Assembly (NCBI GenBank): GCA_024195585.1
Contig: SWBL01000088.1
Coordinates: 1-64,000 of the forward strand
Length of the DNA: 64,000 bases
DNA from: Aureobasidium sp. EXF-3400
Taxonomy: Eukaryota; Ascomycota; Dothideomycetes; Dothideales; Saccotheciaceae
Direction: 5' to 3'
Shown here: piece by piece, positions 12,190-23,535 of the stretch
Layout: each line of letters opens with the position of its first letter
How positions within the stretch are numbered: the stretch's first letter is position 1
Notes under the pieces: model-generated
The model's database searches: none
Told to the model about the DNA's origin: nothing
What the model saw: only the letters and a program-made list of their open reading frames with translations
Program-made: the position numbers and the translations under genes

Positions 12190-13418
12190 ATGGACGGTCT
12201 CACAATGATCGATCGCTCTCGACACAGCTTCGGCATGTATCATGAACCGACCCGTAGAGACGCTCCTATGCACCATGCCTCTTACTCTTCCACATCCCAC
12301 TCAACTCGCTATCCATCGTCACACTCACCGCCGTACAACAATGGCGAGAGTGGTAAGCCTTCTCTGCCTTCGCTGAGATCGGTAAGCATACTTGAACTCG
12401 ATATATCAAAGCTTGAACTCATGAGTATGCAGGTTCTCGGAGAGTCAGGAATGAGCCCACCCGCAACTCCTCCATCTCAAGGACATTCATTGCAGCCTCT
12501 GCCCAGAGAGCCAATCTATGACCATCAACCTACCTACAAGCCAGCAGCACTCTACCCCAACAAGAGGACTCGCACTGACTCGGGCTGGGATGCTCGTACT
12601 CCTGAACGAACATTCTCTGATTCCGCTCCTACGAGTCTACCTTATATGCCAGCCCGCCATGAGGAGACTAGGCCGCGTTCGCAATTCGATCTGCCCACTC
12701 CTTCTAGCCGCAGTCCCATCACCCACAGCCACCACGCCTCTCCAGACCTTCGCGGCCAAAGGGCTGATTTGCCAAGGACGTACCCGAGTCCTGCTCCTCC
12801 TCGCTCTGATATGTACGCTACGTCTGATCCCATGTTGACGGCCCGTAACCGTTCAAGCATGTACAGCAATGCATCCTCGGTATCGCAGGACGAGGACATG
12901 CGTAGGCACTCTGGTTATGGCGAATATCAACCTCAACCTGCTCGTGAGAGATATGCTGTCGAACCTCCTCGCCAGTCATACATGCCCGTTGCAGCAAACG
13001 GCATGCATCGCGAAGAATACCCTCAAGGTGCTAGACTTGACGTCCCTCAAGCTTATGGCAATGCTCCCTACCCTTATTCTCACGCATTCTTTGTTCCTTC
13101 ACATTACGAGTATCAGAACGGAAAGTCAAGGAAGAGAAGCAATCTTCCCAAGCAGTCGACAGAAATCATGAAGCGATGGTTTGACGAGAACATGCACAAC
13201 CCGTACCCCAGCGAGGAACAGAAGAGGCATTTCGCTGCTGTTGCCGGCATCAACTTGACTCAGGTAAGATTTGATCACTACTAGCTATACTCGAGTTCGA
13301 TCATTAACATCCCTCTCAGGTCAGCAACTGGTTCATCAACCACAGGCGCCGTTGTCCCGAGCTTAGAGAAAAGCGCGACAAGAGTCGTGCTGGAAGCCGT
13401 GACGATGACTTGCAATGA
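12190..13418 (+). CDS. TALE (KN-type) homeodomain transcription factor
   Basis: Sequence-specific nuclear DNA-binding protein, 373 aa if both introns are removed: exons 12190-12381, 12433-13263, 13320-13418. The homeodomain sits at the C-terminus (about 299-359). It has a TALE three-residue extension of the PYP type (NMHNPYPSEEQKRHF) and recognition helix VSNWFINHRRR, with the Trp, Phe, Asn and Arg residues of helix 3 intact. Exon 3 starts exactly within the recognition helix. The N-terminal 280 residues are low-complexity Ser/Pro/Tyr/His with a conserved-looking LPSLRS-VLGESG block at the first exon junction. Yeast relatives are the Cup9/Tos8 class; I would not name an ortholog. Intron 1 (51 nt) keeps the frame open if retained. 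The gene stands alone between two 5-kb spacers, suggesting complex regulation. Confidence 0.93.
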
Positions 13419-16400
13419 ACGTCCTAGCAGCAGTTTTCAGTATTTTACATTTCATCTGGTTCAGCGAATCTGGTTTTTACACATTGCATGGAGTTATTGG
13501 ACCCTTCGGCAGGGAAGGCAGGGCAGGGGCATGATACGAGGGAACTGCAATATCGGTGCATGCTACTCGATCGAGACTAGAGTGGCCCGGGCATGAGAGA
13601 TTGGTCTGGAGCAAGCAAGGGGATAACCACAGATACCCAAGAGATTTTGACAGCAGCTTTTGACATTTATCCATATACAGTACGTCACATATAATAACTA
13701 GATTTCTACACAACTCCACTTGAAAGAAGAAGCAAGGTGACTGCCCTTCACCGACTGCTTGACACGAGACCACATGCTAGGGATTTGTCACCACTACGAA
13801 TGCGAAGAAGTCATTTCAAGAGTTGATTGCGTAACGCTGAACTTCGCGACAGTAGTCTCCCAGGCTTTTGCTTCTGTTCCAACCAAGTGTCGGGGAGACT
13901 TAATCTGGGAACAACACCACAAGGCCGGAACATGGAACAATCGTGACACTGTTACGGAAGTTTAAAACGGAGAAGGTCTCGGGGGCAGACGTTGCTGCTG
14001 GTGAATTCTCTTCGTCTCGGGATCACCGACCACTTGTTGACAGCACGACACGAAGGCGTCTAAAAGTGCATCCTTTAAGCCCACTCTTACGGACGTATCG
14101 AGTTTCAACCTGTCATTGAACCTTATCCACTCTAGCCGACCTTTGACCGCTGATGAATCAACAGGAGTGCGAATCACAAAAAGGAAAGATGCACCGATGT
14201 ACGGAGATCATTTGTGATTGAACAGTCATGAGATGTACATTGTGGCAAGTCTAAGCTTGCTTTCACCTCGCCGATCTGGAGTCCTCTGCGTGGGAATGCA
14301 AGCCCATAGCAATCAACCTTTGTCTCGAGTCTTGACTCAGCAAAGCAGCGGTAAGGCGTACACATTATGCTTCACATAAACGCGTTCGTCGTTGACAAAG
14401 CAAGCGTTGGTCTACTCTGACTGAAACATGGATATCCCAGTAGAAAACCCAATTGAACGCTGCACGCCGTTTTGCGCCCGCAATCAACGACAATTAAACC
14501 GACTCAGCTGGCGACGGCCACAACTTGCGAGTGTAATTTCGCGCGATCTACGAACGTGTAGACAACGATAAGAGCCGAGAAGTCTAAAGCTTCAGTGGGG
14601 CCGGCTCAGGCCGGGCCCATCGCCAAGAAAGCGAGTCGTTCTCAATCAAGGAGATCGTGGCCCAAACGTGCGAAGTGAGATCTCTCGGCGGTGACCGCAG
14701 CTAATCAGGAGTGGTTAGGATCCAACTCTCCACAGCCCGCGGTCGACAAGAGGCGCAGTCTTCTGTCTCTGAACAAGTCGGCTCGGCTGCCGGACGTGAG
14801 CGGCCACTAACCTGTCCAGTCCTGTGCACTGGGCCCGAGGGACGTTTGAAAGAAGGACTGCCCTGAGTTTGACACTCCGTCATGACTCGAGATGACAAGT
14901 CCCCGTTGCCCTCATGGAGCGCCGACACGGTATGGATCATTAGGGCAATGGCTGTCAACCTGCACTTCTGTTCTTGGTCACTCAAATAGCCGTTCTTATT
15001 GCCGTGGGCTTGTACCAGTGACGGATTGGAAGACCGTCGCCTTGCTGAAACCAGAAAGGGAGGTTCGAGACATTGTCACCTTCTTGACAGCCTTTCGATC
15101 CTTCGCGCGTGACTGCGTTACCACATCAACGCCATTCTTCCTTTTCGACACAGGGCGAATCATGGGTGCGAGCGGACGTCACCGCCGTCACACGTCTTCT
15201 CAAAATACGGGCGGCTGGCTGTGCAGAGTGGGCTGTCACGTCGCGCCTTTCGGGCTTCCAATGAAACGAAACCTTCCAACTTGTTCTGTCCGCGGGGCCT
15301 TGACACGTCTCTTGAGGCTCACCGTGCCCGCAGACAGCACAGGGCATCAGGGTAAAAACAAATTCCAGCCACAGCACCTCGCGGCCCCAGTCGCAGTCGA
15401 GAAAAAACATCGCGTCACCGCCCTGAAGGGACTCGGGCTGCGTGATCATCGATTATGGTACAATTATATTAACCTGCAGATCATAGATTCTTCGCGCAAT
15501 TGTTGCAATCTAAGTGAGCCCGGGAAAGGCACGTCCTGAGCCATACCAAGGATTCGAGTCGACCAGGATGTTCGCGATTTGTCTTAGATGCGCCGCAGCG
15601 TTCTGGACCATCTTACCACGACTGTCGGTGAACAAAGTTTGCAGGTATAGATTGACGGCCAGTGTGATTCCTGGAGGTCCACTTCTCCAATCTGACAACC
15701 CAGTAGCCAAGACCTATAACAATAACCTTAGCACAGCGATTAATAAAAGCCGGCAGATGGACTTTATCCACCAATACATTCTCTCCCCAAATCTCCAGAA
15801 GCCGGCTGTCTACGTACGAACGCCTCGGTAGCCGTCACGGCCATACCGACGATGAACCGTTCCGCAATCTGCGCATATTGAATTCTTGTTTTGACTCAAC
15901 CGTGACAGCCGTCGTAGTGGCTTTTCCGCACCAAGCGCGGACTGCAACAATAACTCAGCGTCGCAGAATGAACAACAACAGATTGACACTTTCAGTGCGT
16001 CAGAAGCGAGGCGACAGGTTGTCTGCTTGGTTGGCGAGATCAGATACTCTGTCGGACCGTGATACTCTTGCGCAGGACAATCGTTCAGGCGCCCTGGGCA
16101 TGATGCATCACCCTGTGCCATCCCCCACCCGTGCTCAGACGTGGTACTGACTCGACCATATTCTCAAAGTAGATATCAGCCTCGCGTCTCCAAACAGTAG
16201 GACGTTCACCACATCCAAATACCCACTAAACGTCCCACAGCACCTCGGTCAACATGGACGATGGTCCGGCCACAGCCTGACTGGTGGACGATATTGTAGA
16301 CATGCTTGTCATACAATGCCGCGAAATTTCCCGGCAGTCAAGACGACGTCTACACAGATCTACGATCATACTTGTGGTAGTCTCCACTCCAGATCGTGGT

Positions 16401-18260
16401 ACCACAAATGCTGGCGGCAGCTTAGATCAATCTAGCTCCGAATGTCCCCGGCAGTTGCAGTCTCAGGGACAATCGATAGAGCAAAATGACAATACTGAAG
16501 CCGGTGTAGACTCCTGCCGTTCATCGACACATGGAGTCTGGATTGCGCGCAAGCATCCACGTAAGCAAGCCATTGGCGCTGCACTGCAGATTCCAATTTG
16601 CTCCGAACGTTCGAATCAGAAGCAGTGGCTCCCGTTCCCGCTCATGCCCTTAGGAAGGCGCCAATTGGGACTTAACTTACAGCTCAGCACTTGCATAATC
16701 CAACGACGCCGCCAGATTCTCTCCTGCCCAGTTAGGACAACACAGACGTTGGACTATGTTGCGTAAGTAAGTCACACAGTAGTGTCCGGAACAGGGGACG
16801 GGATAGACAGCGTCGACTCAAGCAACTGGGGCTGCGGCCAGAGGGCATACAGTCAGATCTAGCGCACTCCGTTGTTCGCAAAGACTTGCAGATGCAAACC
16901 CACAATATACAAGAAGAACGAGCTACGGGCCTTCTTCATGCATGCTGAGAAGTATCGGCCGCGGTCGCAAGTCTGATTTTTCATCATATCCTCCTTTCTC
17001 CTGCAAGATCAAATGCTTCTCTAGAGCAGTGCAGTTCAAGCAGCGCTATGGCTTGATGCAAACACGTTCATACCCAGGTCTTCTAATCATCGCGATATCG
17101 CAGAGCGTGCAGGACTCAGAACAATAGAAGCATGTAAGAGTTTTGTCAACCGGGTCACGAGGCCCCAGTCTGGTGCATGATTCCGCTGCAAGGACAGGGT
17201 ATAAACGGATGGACGTGCATCACTCTTGCCTTCACACTTGCGTGCTGGTTCTTGCCATTGCAGGCATACATCTGTTACTTCTTTTCCTCCCAACCGGCAT
17301 TCATCTACTCGCAATCTATCTCAGGGCTTTGAATAGTCGGATTATGCAGAAAATCAATGATCTACACGCATGATGCACCTCGATAGAGGTTTTCATCCCA
17401 GGTTTCACACTCCAGATCTCGCTGCTGCTGCTGCTGCTGCTGCAGTGCATGCGGCAAACAATACAGTGCCCAGCCGCACATTGTCGGAACATCGATGGTA
17501 GCCTGATTATTCCCGAGATGGAGCAAGCATTCGTGCAGACATGTGGCTCTTGGACGCTAGAGTCACTCGCACAAAAAGCCCTATAACAAATTCAGGGACA
17601 GAAGCAACAAGCAATTGCTATTTTTTTGCATCAATACAATACAAACACAAAGCAACACAACACAACCATGCTCAGGGGAGCAAGCCAACTCTGAGGAAAG
17701 AAAACTTTCATGACAAGGGACGGAATGCAAACAAGAAAAGTATAAACCTTGCCCTAACACTCGAGCCCTCATGCATAGAGGAAAACAAGGAGAGTCGAAA
17801 GTGGTAAGTGCTTGAGTCGTGGTGCTCTATATAGACTGCAGGCTCGAGAGTCGAAATGAATGTCGAAATGCATACACGGACATGCAGCCTGACGGAAGAG
17901 GGTCTTCAGAGATCGAGAAGAAGACAGCCCTAGAAGCACACGTGCACACAGCATTTACAACGTAGAAGATCTAAGAGTCTGCATGCAATGCGTTCTTTAC
18001 TACCCCTTCTTGGTCAGTTTGACGAGGCAGACACGGAAAGTTTTGGAAGGGTAACATGTAGGTGATTTCAATTTTGATTTTGTGTCATGATGACCTCGAC
18101 TTTAGGAGGTGGACAAAGCTATGTAAAAGCACACGACTTGGTAGAGATGAACGAAGGCGGTCTGGCCGACCGGCACGAAGGCTGAATACAAAGGAAATAA
18201 CAGGTCTTGATGAACAAGCTGTAATGGCAATAGGGTGAACGATCAGGCCGAGAAAAACAT
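13419..18260. other. Long gene-free region downstream of the homeobox gene (4.8 kb)
   Basis: 4.8 kb to the 3' end of the next gene on the minus strand. It holds a GCT microsatellite at 17421 and one 215-codon open frame (14892-15539) without recognisable features. No tRNA-like A and B boxes, no terminal repeats and no transposase or reverse-transcriptase motifs were seen. The last 250 bases are probably the 3' UTR of the histidine-rich membrane protein gene. Confidence 0.5.
17421..17443. repeat. GCT trinucleotide microsatellite
   Basis: Seven perfect GCT units plus a partial one, outside any supported coding region. A candidate length-polymorphic locus. Confidence 0.9.
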
Positions 18261-19481
18261 CTACTCCCGGTCCTTCTCATCGTACGCAGGAGCATCCTCG
18301 TACTTAGGCAGGGACTCCTCGTCGACGTCGTTCTCAAGAAGTACAATGCCCTTCTCAGCGTTCTCGGTGTCTTGTTCGGTTTGGGCGACGCTGGCGTAGC
18401 CGCGCTGACCCCCGCGTCCGAATTTGATCCACACAAATGAGATCAAGCGGCCAACGAGCATGCCGATAAGACTGACGAACATGCCCATGGTGATTCCGGC
18501 CATAACTGGAATCAGAACTGCAACAAATGCATGAACAAAGGCGGGGAGGAAGTGGTGGTGTCTGTGATGGCCACGGTGAGGTCCATGGTGACCGTGAGGG
18601 CCGTGATGAGGACGAGGGTGACCACCAGGGCCGTGGGGGTGGTGACGATCAGGACGAGTCTCGAAGTCAGGGTGCATCTCGAAGTGAGGCTTGATGTGGC
18701 CTGGCAGTCTGTGAGGGTCCTTGCGACCTCCACAGCCACCAAGTGCATGAGGCATGCTGGGCTTGAAGTCGGAGATCTTGTCTTCGACGACAGACTTCCA
18801 TTTGCAGAGAGCAGCAGGCAGCATGCCGCATTCCTTAGAAGGCCGGCCAGAGAGAGGGGTGCCGTCGAAAACGTGGTCCGAGGGAACAGCATCGACCGAG
18901 ATAATCATCAGCGAACCGTCGGCACCCTTGAGGAGCTTGAGGTTGACACCATCAACGGCCATGGGCTGCGACTCCAGCTCACCGATCTGGTAGTTGATGA
19001 CGACAAGCCTGTCGTTGGCAGAAGAGATGGTCTCCTCGTGCACACGCATGCCAGCTGATGAGACACGAAGAGGGGTGATTTGCTCCGGGTTGCTCTTGAT
19101 GGATGCCAGGGATGCTGATGATTGAACCTGGCCAACCGTGGGTTCGTCGAAAGCAAATCCGCCATCAACAGGGTAGACCTTGACTCCGTTCAGCAGCAGA
19201 TCCTTTTCGTTGTCGTCAATGGTAAAGTTGAAGAGGACATCCTTCGATCCGCCTTGGATCCAGAAAATGTCATCGTCTCCCTTCTCCAGGGCCGACTCCT
19301 GCTGAGGTGATGGGAAGACACATCCGGAACAGTGAACCTTGACGGCCTGAGATTTGGGGTCGAGAGCAAGTCCCAGAGCACCAGTACGCGAGTCGGAGAT
19401 CTTGCTGATGCCAGGCGGAAGAAGAATGGCGTTTGCGCCGAGGGACAGGGCGGCTAGCGCGCCGACAGTGCGGCCGAGCAT
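18261..19481 (-). CDS. Secretory-pathway type I membrane protein with histidine-rich segment (DUF7728-like)
   Basis: 406-aa protein starting at Met 19481 because MLGRTVGALAALSLGANAIL is a clean signal peptide; the open frame extends further 5' but that part is low-complexity leader. The lumenal region (about 20-280) has cysteine pairs (VHCSGCVF, and Cys in KECGMLPAALCKW), as in folded extracellular fungal domains. A striking His/Gly/Pro-rich linker of about 45 residues (HHPHGPGGHPRPHHGPHGHH and more) precedes one or two membrane helices (AFVAVLIPVMAGITMGMFV, SLIGMLVGRLISFVWI). The acidic cytosolic tail ends with SLPKYEDAPAYDEKD, containing LPxY, a candidate WW-domain (Rsp5-type) ligand. The family assignment is from memory of this architecture; metal binding by the His tract is inference. 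Confidence 0.75.
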   Translation of the reverse strand: MLGRTVGALAALSLGANAILLPPGISKISDSRTGALGLALDPKSQAVKVHCSGCVFPSPQQESALEKGDDDIFWIQGGSKDVLFNFTIDDNEKDLLLNGVKVYPVDGGFAFDEPTVGQVQSSASLASIKSNPEQITPLRVSSAGMRVHEETISSANDRLVVINYQIGELESQPMAVDGVNLKLLKGADGSLMIISVDAVPSDHVFDGTPLSGRPSKECGMLPAALCKWKSVVEDKISDFKPSMPHALGGCGGRKDPHRLPGHIKPHFEMHPDFETRPDRHHPHGPGGHPRPHHGPHGHHGPHRGHHRHHHFLPAFVHAFVAVLIPVMAGITMGMFVSLIGMLVGRLISFVWIKFGRGGQRGYASVAQTEQDTENAEKGIVLLENDVDEESLPKYEDAPAYDEKDRE

Positions 19482-20447
19482 CGTGGTGAATATCAAGATA
19501 GTGGTTTTGTTATGTGTGTTGGAAGTGTTATAAGTTTTGTGGTATTTCGAAAATTGGTGTGATGGTTGAGTTGGATGGGAAGGAAAGAGGCAAAGAAAGC
19601 GTGGTAAGGCAACAAAGAAACACAGGTAGGGGCTGACGTTTGTTGCAGGTGACGACGACTTTCGTACCTTATTCGCGCCCGTCGAACAATGAGCCAATTA
19701 TAACTCTGAGCTTATCACATACAGCTGTTTTTACGGCCGTCTTTCACTCCTCACTGTACGAGACAGAGCCGCTCTGAAACTGCCTTGCACTCCTGCCAGT
19801 ACTCACCTCTCGCTACCGGTATGCTCTTTCGTCAGCTTTGGAGAGCGCAAAGCTGTCTGGATTTGGGGACGTTCGAATCCCGAGCTATCCGGGTACGGAA
19901 ACTCTCGTGCCGAAGACCCGGCTCCTGGTAATCACGCCCTCCCTCGCTGATGACCATGGCGGCCATGGACCTTGCAAAAAAGCACAATTGTACAGGTGTT
20001 CGTCGCTCTATCTCACCACCACGTATATGCCTCGTTCTGACTGGTTGGAAAACAACAATCTCTGACGATACGAGCTGTAAATTGTGTGATTGACGATTTA
20101 CGGTTTCATCCTCCAAGCCTCTCGCTGCGTCTAGATTCTAGACCCTGTACCCCGCACCATCACTCAAGGGTCTGCCAACACAGGTCAGGGTCGTCCCCTA
20201 AGCAATCAATTATCAGAGCAGCGAATCAATTACTGCCGCAACGAAGATGTAATCAATACTTGAAGCTCAGTGGATAATGCTCATGACTTCGGATCATAGA
20301 TATATCGAGTTTTTGAAGTCATGCATCGATGCTGGGGGGAGTAGACATGAAAATACGCCGAGGGCCTCGGCTCCAGGATTGACTCCGTCAAAACCACACC
20401 TCCACCCATCGCAACTTACCACCATCAAGCTCATTAAGTACAACAAA
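19482..20447. other. Divergent promoter region
   Basis: Between the His-rich membrane protein (-) and the GST-like gene (+). A/T- and CA-rich leader sequence adjoins 19481. No gene; a B-box-like GTTCGAATCCC near 19871 lacks a matching A box. Confidence 0.5.
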
Positions 20448-21493
20448 ATGTCGTCTCAAGATGTGCCAAACGACATCATACTCTTCCATTACAACTTCTC
20501 TCCCTTCGCAAAACGAATTGTTTGGTATCTAAAGCTACGCGGCATCCCCTATGCCGAATGCATCCAACCCCTCACGCTTCCGCGACCCGACCTGGCTCAG
20601 TTGGGCATCAACTACCGTCGCATTCCCCTGCTATCCATCGGGAGAGATGTCTACTACGACACACGACTGATCCTTGCAAGACTAGAGCAAAGCTTCCCAG
20701 CATCTTCATCGTACCCACCTTTATCGACGCCCGAGAACAAAGGGCTCGAAGCCTTGCTAGAGAAGTTTACGGTCGATGCCGGTATCTTTTCAAAGGCGGC
20801 GCAGTCGCTTCCGCCTGATCTGCCGACCATGAAGGATGAGAAGTTCATCAAGGATAGAGCTGAGTTCACGGGCACTAGCTGGTCTCAGGAGGCTCGTGTG
20901 AAGGGCTACCCCGAAGCATTGGCACATATCAGGCATGCATTCGATGTTCTCGAGGCGCTGCTCGCAGACGGGAGACAATGGATTGGAGGCACAGATAAAG
21001 TCAGTCTGGCAGATATTCATGGTAAGGTTGACGTTTCTCGTGCGGCTGATTGAAAAACTGACCAGTCTTCCCAGCCGCTTGGCCATTCATTTGGATCGGT
21101 GATATGCTGCCCAAGCAGTCGTTCTCCAAAGACCAACATCCCAAGACTTGGGCATGGCTAGGTCGCTTCAAGAAGACGACAAAGGAAGCAGAGAAGTCGT
21201 CAAAGACCGTCTCATTAGATGGTCAGGCTGCAATGCAACACATCGTGGCTGCCTCATATCACGATCAACAAACCGGAGTGGACGACAGGGATCCTGTCAA
21301 ACTCAAGGAAGGCGACCTGGTCCAGCTTTGGCCTACTGATAGCGGCTTCAAACACAAAGACCAAGGCCATCTCGTCAAGTTGACAAAGGACGAAGTGGTT
21401 CTCGCCATACAAACCAGAAGCGGAGGTAAAGAGATCAGAGTCCACGCGCCGAGATGGGGCTTCAGAGTTGTCAAGGCAAAGGCCCAATTATAA
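20448..21493 (+). CDS. Glutathione S-transferase-like protein with extra C-terminal barrel domain
   Basis: 333 aa from exons 20448-21021 and 21066-21493 (44-nt intron). The start at 20448 is chosen because the thioredoxin-fold GST N-terminal domain begins right after it: ILFHYNFSPFAKRIVWYLKL, with SPFAKR in the glutathione-site position, and RRIPLLSIGRDVYYDTRLIL as the cis-Pro/specificity strand. An all-helical GST C-terminal region spans about 85-240 (LADIHVFPAAWPFIW crosses the intron). After about residue 265 comes a different beta-rich segment (VKLKEGDLVQLWPTD, GHLVKLTKDEVVLAIQ, KEIRVHAPRWGFRVV) that resembles a small SH3/KOW-like barrel; this is an inference from strand pattern. Likely cytosolic. 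The substrate is unknown and detoxification is only a family-level guess. Confidence 0.82.
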
Positions 21494-22298
21494 GGACAAT
21501 TGCACAAAGTCAAGATTTAAGATGTTCTGCCTAGCATAAAATGTCATAACAAGAAAACAGACTCCAATACAGATAAATGGTCCGTAAGGCGCATTGTACC
21601 AGAGGTATGAGATTGGCCAATATTGCAAATATCCGTAGAATGAGGGAAAGTCCACGAAAATTCGCTCAGGGAAGAGCTCGTGTAGAATAAAAAAGCATGG
21701 CGGCACATGTAGAACCATCCTGGAAGAAACCTAGGTTGTGCCTAGATAATACCAAACACGGCAATACGCAGGCGTAATAAACATCATCATATTGTAATTC
21801 AAGGAAATCGTGCCTGGAAACCCATGGCTTTTCCAAACCCAAGCGATAGATTACCTCGTAAAGCACAACGCCGGGAACAGGCCGTACCAGGCCCATCATG
21901 CAGGAAAAACAAAAACTCCGTCGTACGTAGGGTCCTTATCATGCGCGGGACTGGATCGGGTGGCCCTGGAAGCATATTGAGCCTACCAACCACCAACCTT
22001 ATTCCGACTGATATTGGACAGAGGCTCTGTCAGTCCACGAACCAAGGAGTGCAGAAGCAGACGTTATGGCAGCATCATGTTCCTTGTCCATAGATCCGGT
22101 CATGGCAAGAAAGAGCAAAAAGAGAGAATGGCCAAGGACCTTTGTGCAGAACAAAAGTAGCAAGCATAATTGCCGGACGGTGGACCAGTCAGGAGAATCC
22201 AAAAAAATAGTGAAGATTTTTCACCGAGAACGGGATTCCACCGGCCAGAGGAATCAAGCTTTCGATCGCGGAAATACTGGCACATTACCAAACATATC
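21494..22298. other. Convergent intergenic region
   Basis: 3' flanks of the GST-like gene (+) and rfeG (-). Relatively A/T-rich, no coding frame of note. Confidence 0.5.
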
Positions 22299-23535
22299 CT
22301 AGTTGATTCTACGACGAGGAGCGCCACGTTCCGAGCCAGGAGGAGCAGAGGGGCGTTCACGACCATATGAAGAGGGGTCCACAGGAGATGGACGGGCATA
22401 AGATTGATCGGGCATAGGCGTTGACGCAGGGTAGGCTTCAGGCAGGCACATCACTGTTAGCTATTGACCATGAGTGTATGCAATGATCGAGCGATAACTT
22501 ACGGCGTCCATATGAGTCAAACTGCTGCATGCGAGGCGGAGGATAATTACTAGGTGGGGTTAGTCCGCGCGCGCTGGTCATGGCTGGATGATGATCCGAC
22601 CTTGTGGCCTGGGGACTCGGGGCTCCATTTGGCGCGACAGATACCGGAGGATAGTTAGTGTATCTCATCGGGTCCTGGTATTCCGAAGCATATCTGGGAT
22701 CATCCCTGGGATCTCTATGCCCCGTGGGATACTGGGGAGGATACTGAGGAGGGCCTCTGACATGGGGCGGAGGAGCAGAATCATGAGCATATCCGGGATG
22801 ACCATTGTAGAAGTCTCCGGGGGGACCATATCCACTGGCTACCGGCCTAGGTTGGTGTGTGGGATACATAGAAGGATCTCCATAGCCAGTAGTAACAGGA
22901 GCCGCGGAATGGGGTGGAGCAGCATACATCCGTCTGGGATCCTCATAGGAAGGCATCTCGGCGATAGGCATCCGTGGGGCAACGTGAGGTGCATGGCCGT
23001 TGGAAGGGAGGTAGACATCACCGCTGAGCTGGGGCGAGTTTGTGCTGGCGCGATACGGACCATTACCGTTAGCTCCAGAATTGGCAGCCTGTCTATATGT
23101 GTGCGACTCTTCGTAAGCGCCTAGGTAAAGGTTAGCATAAGCCCAAGACGACGGGAAAGCAAACAAGATACCTCGACGACCGGAACGCTGTTCTTGCTCC
23201 CACTTGGTCGAGGCCATGCGGAGATCGCTGATCATTTCCTAGATGCAGGTCAGCAAGATGAAAGACGACCATCGTGCTGAAAACACATACTGAAGTGAGG
23301 TTTCTGTATGCTTTGATCCAGTAGCCCTCGATCTGTGACCGTGTCAGTCACGTCCACGATATCCTGGTGTTGACGCCATTTGCGCTGGTTGTGCCATATT
23401 GTTTCCTACCTCTTTATCTTTGCCTGGGCGAACGGTCGCATCGTTGCCTAGATATTTCTGAATGTCTGCAGATATGACAGAGCGGTTAATGCCATCTTTG
23501 GGTACGAACCAGTTTCGAATTATGTTTGAACCCAT
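22299..23535 (-). CDS. rfeG: RfeG-type putative transcription regulator
   Basis: Five exons: 23410-23535, 23291-23332, 23172-23238, 22503-23120, and a last exon starting at 22453 or 22435. The conserved N-terminal block is split over four exons: NWFVPKDGINRSVISADIQK, YLGNDATVRPGKDKE, IEGYWIKAYRNLTS, EMISDLRMASTKWEQEQ. This matches the fungal RfeG family as I remember it, described as a nuclear regulator. The remainder (about 90-335) is Pro/Tyr/Gly-rich low complexity ending in GSERGAPRRRIN. Two in-frame acceptors 18 nt apart are possible for the last intron (335 or 329 aa). The branch-like GCTAAC lies only 4 nt before the CAG, which favours the downstream AAG. Function in this organism is not shown by the sequence. 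Confidence 0.8.

Noticed and set aside
14892..18260. CRISPR array or tandem-array gene
   Set aside because: Only a simple GCT microsatellite is repetitive; no spaced direct repeats, and the organism is a eukaryote.
18531..19058. 175-aa plus-strand frame opposite the His-rich membrane protein
   Set aside because: Antisense of the His/Gly codons and the signal-bearing gene; no start context or homology.
19482..19697. 72-codon N-terminal extension of the His-rich membrane protein
   Set aside because: Low-complexity Thr/Asn/Lys leader would bury the clean signal peptide that starts at 19481.
19868..19900. B-box-like GTTCGAATCCC
   Set aside because: No A box at the right distance and no cloverleaf; treated as chance.
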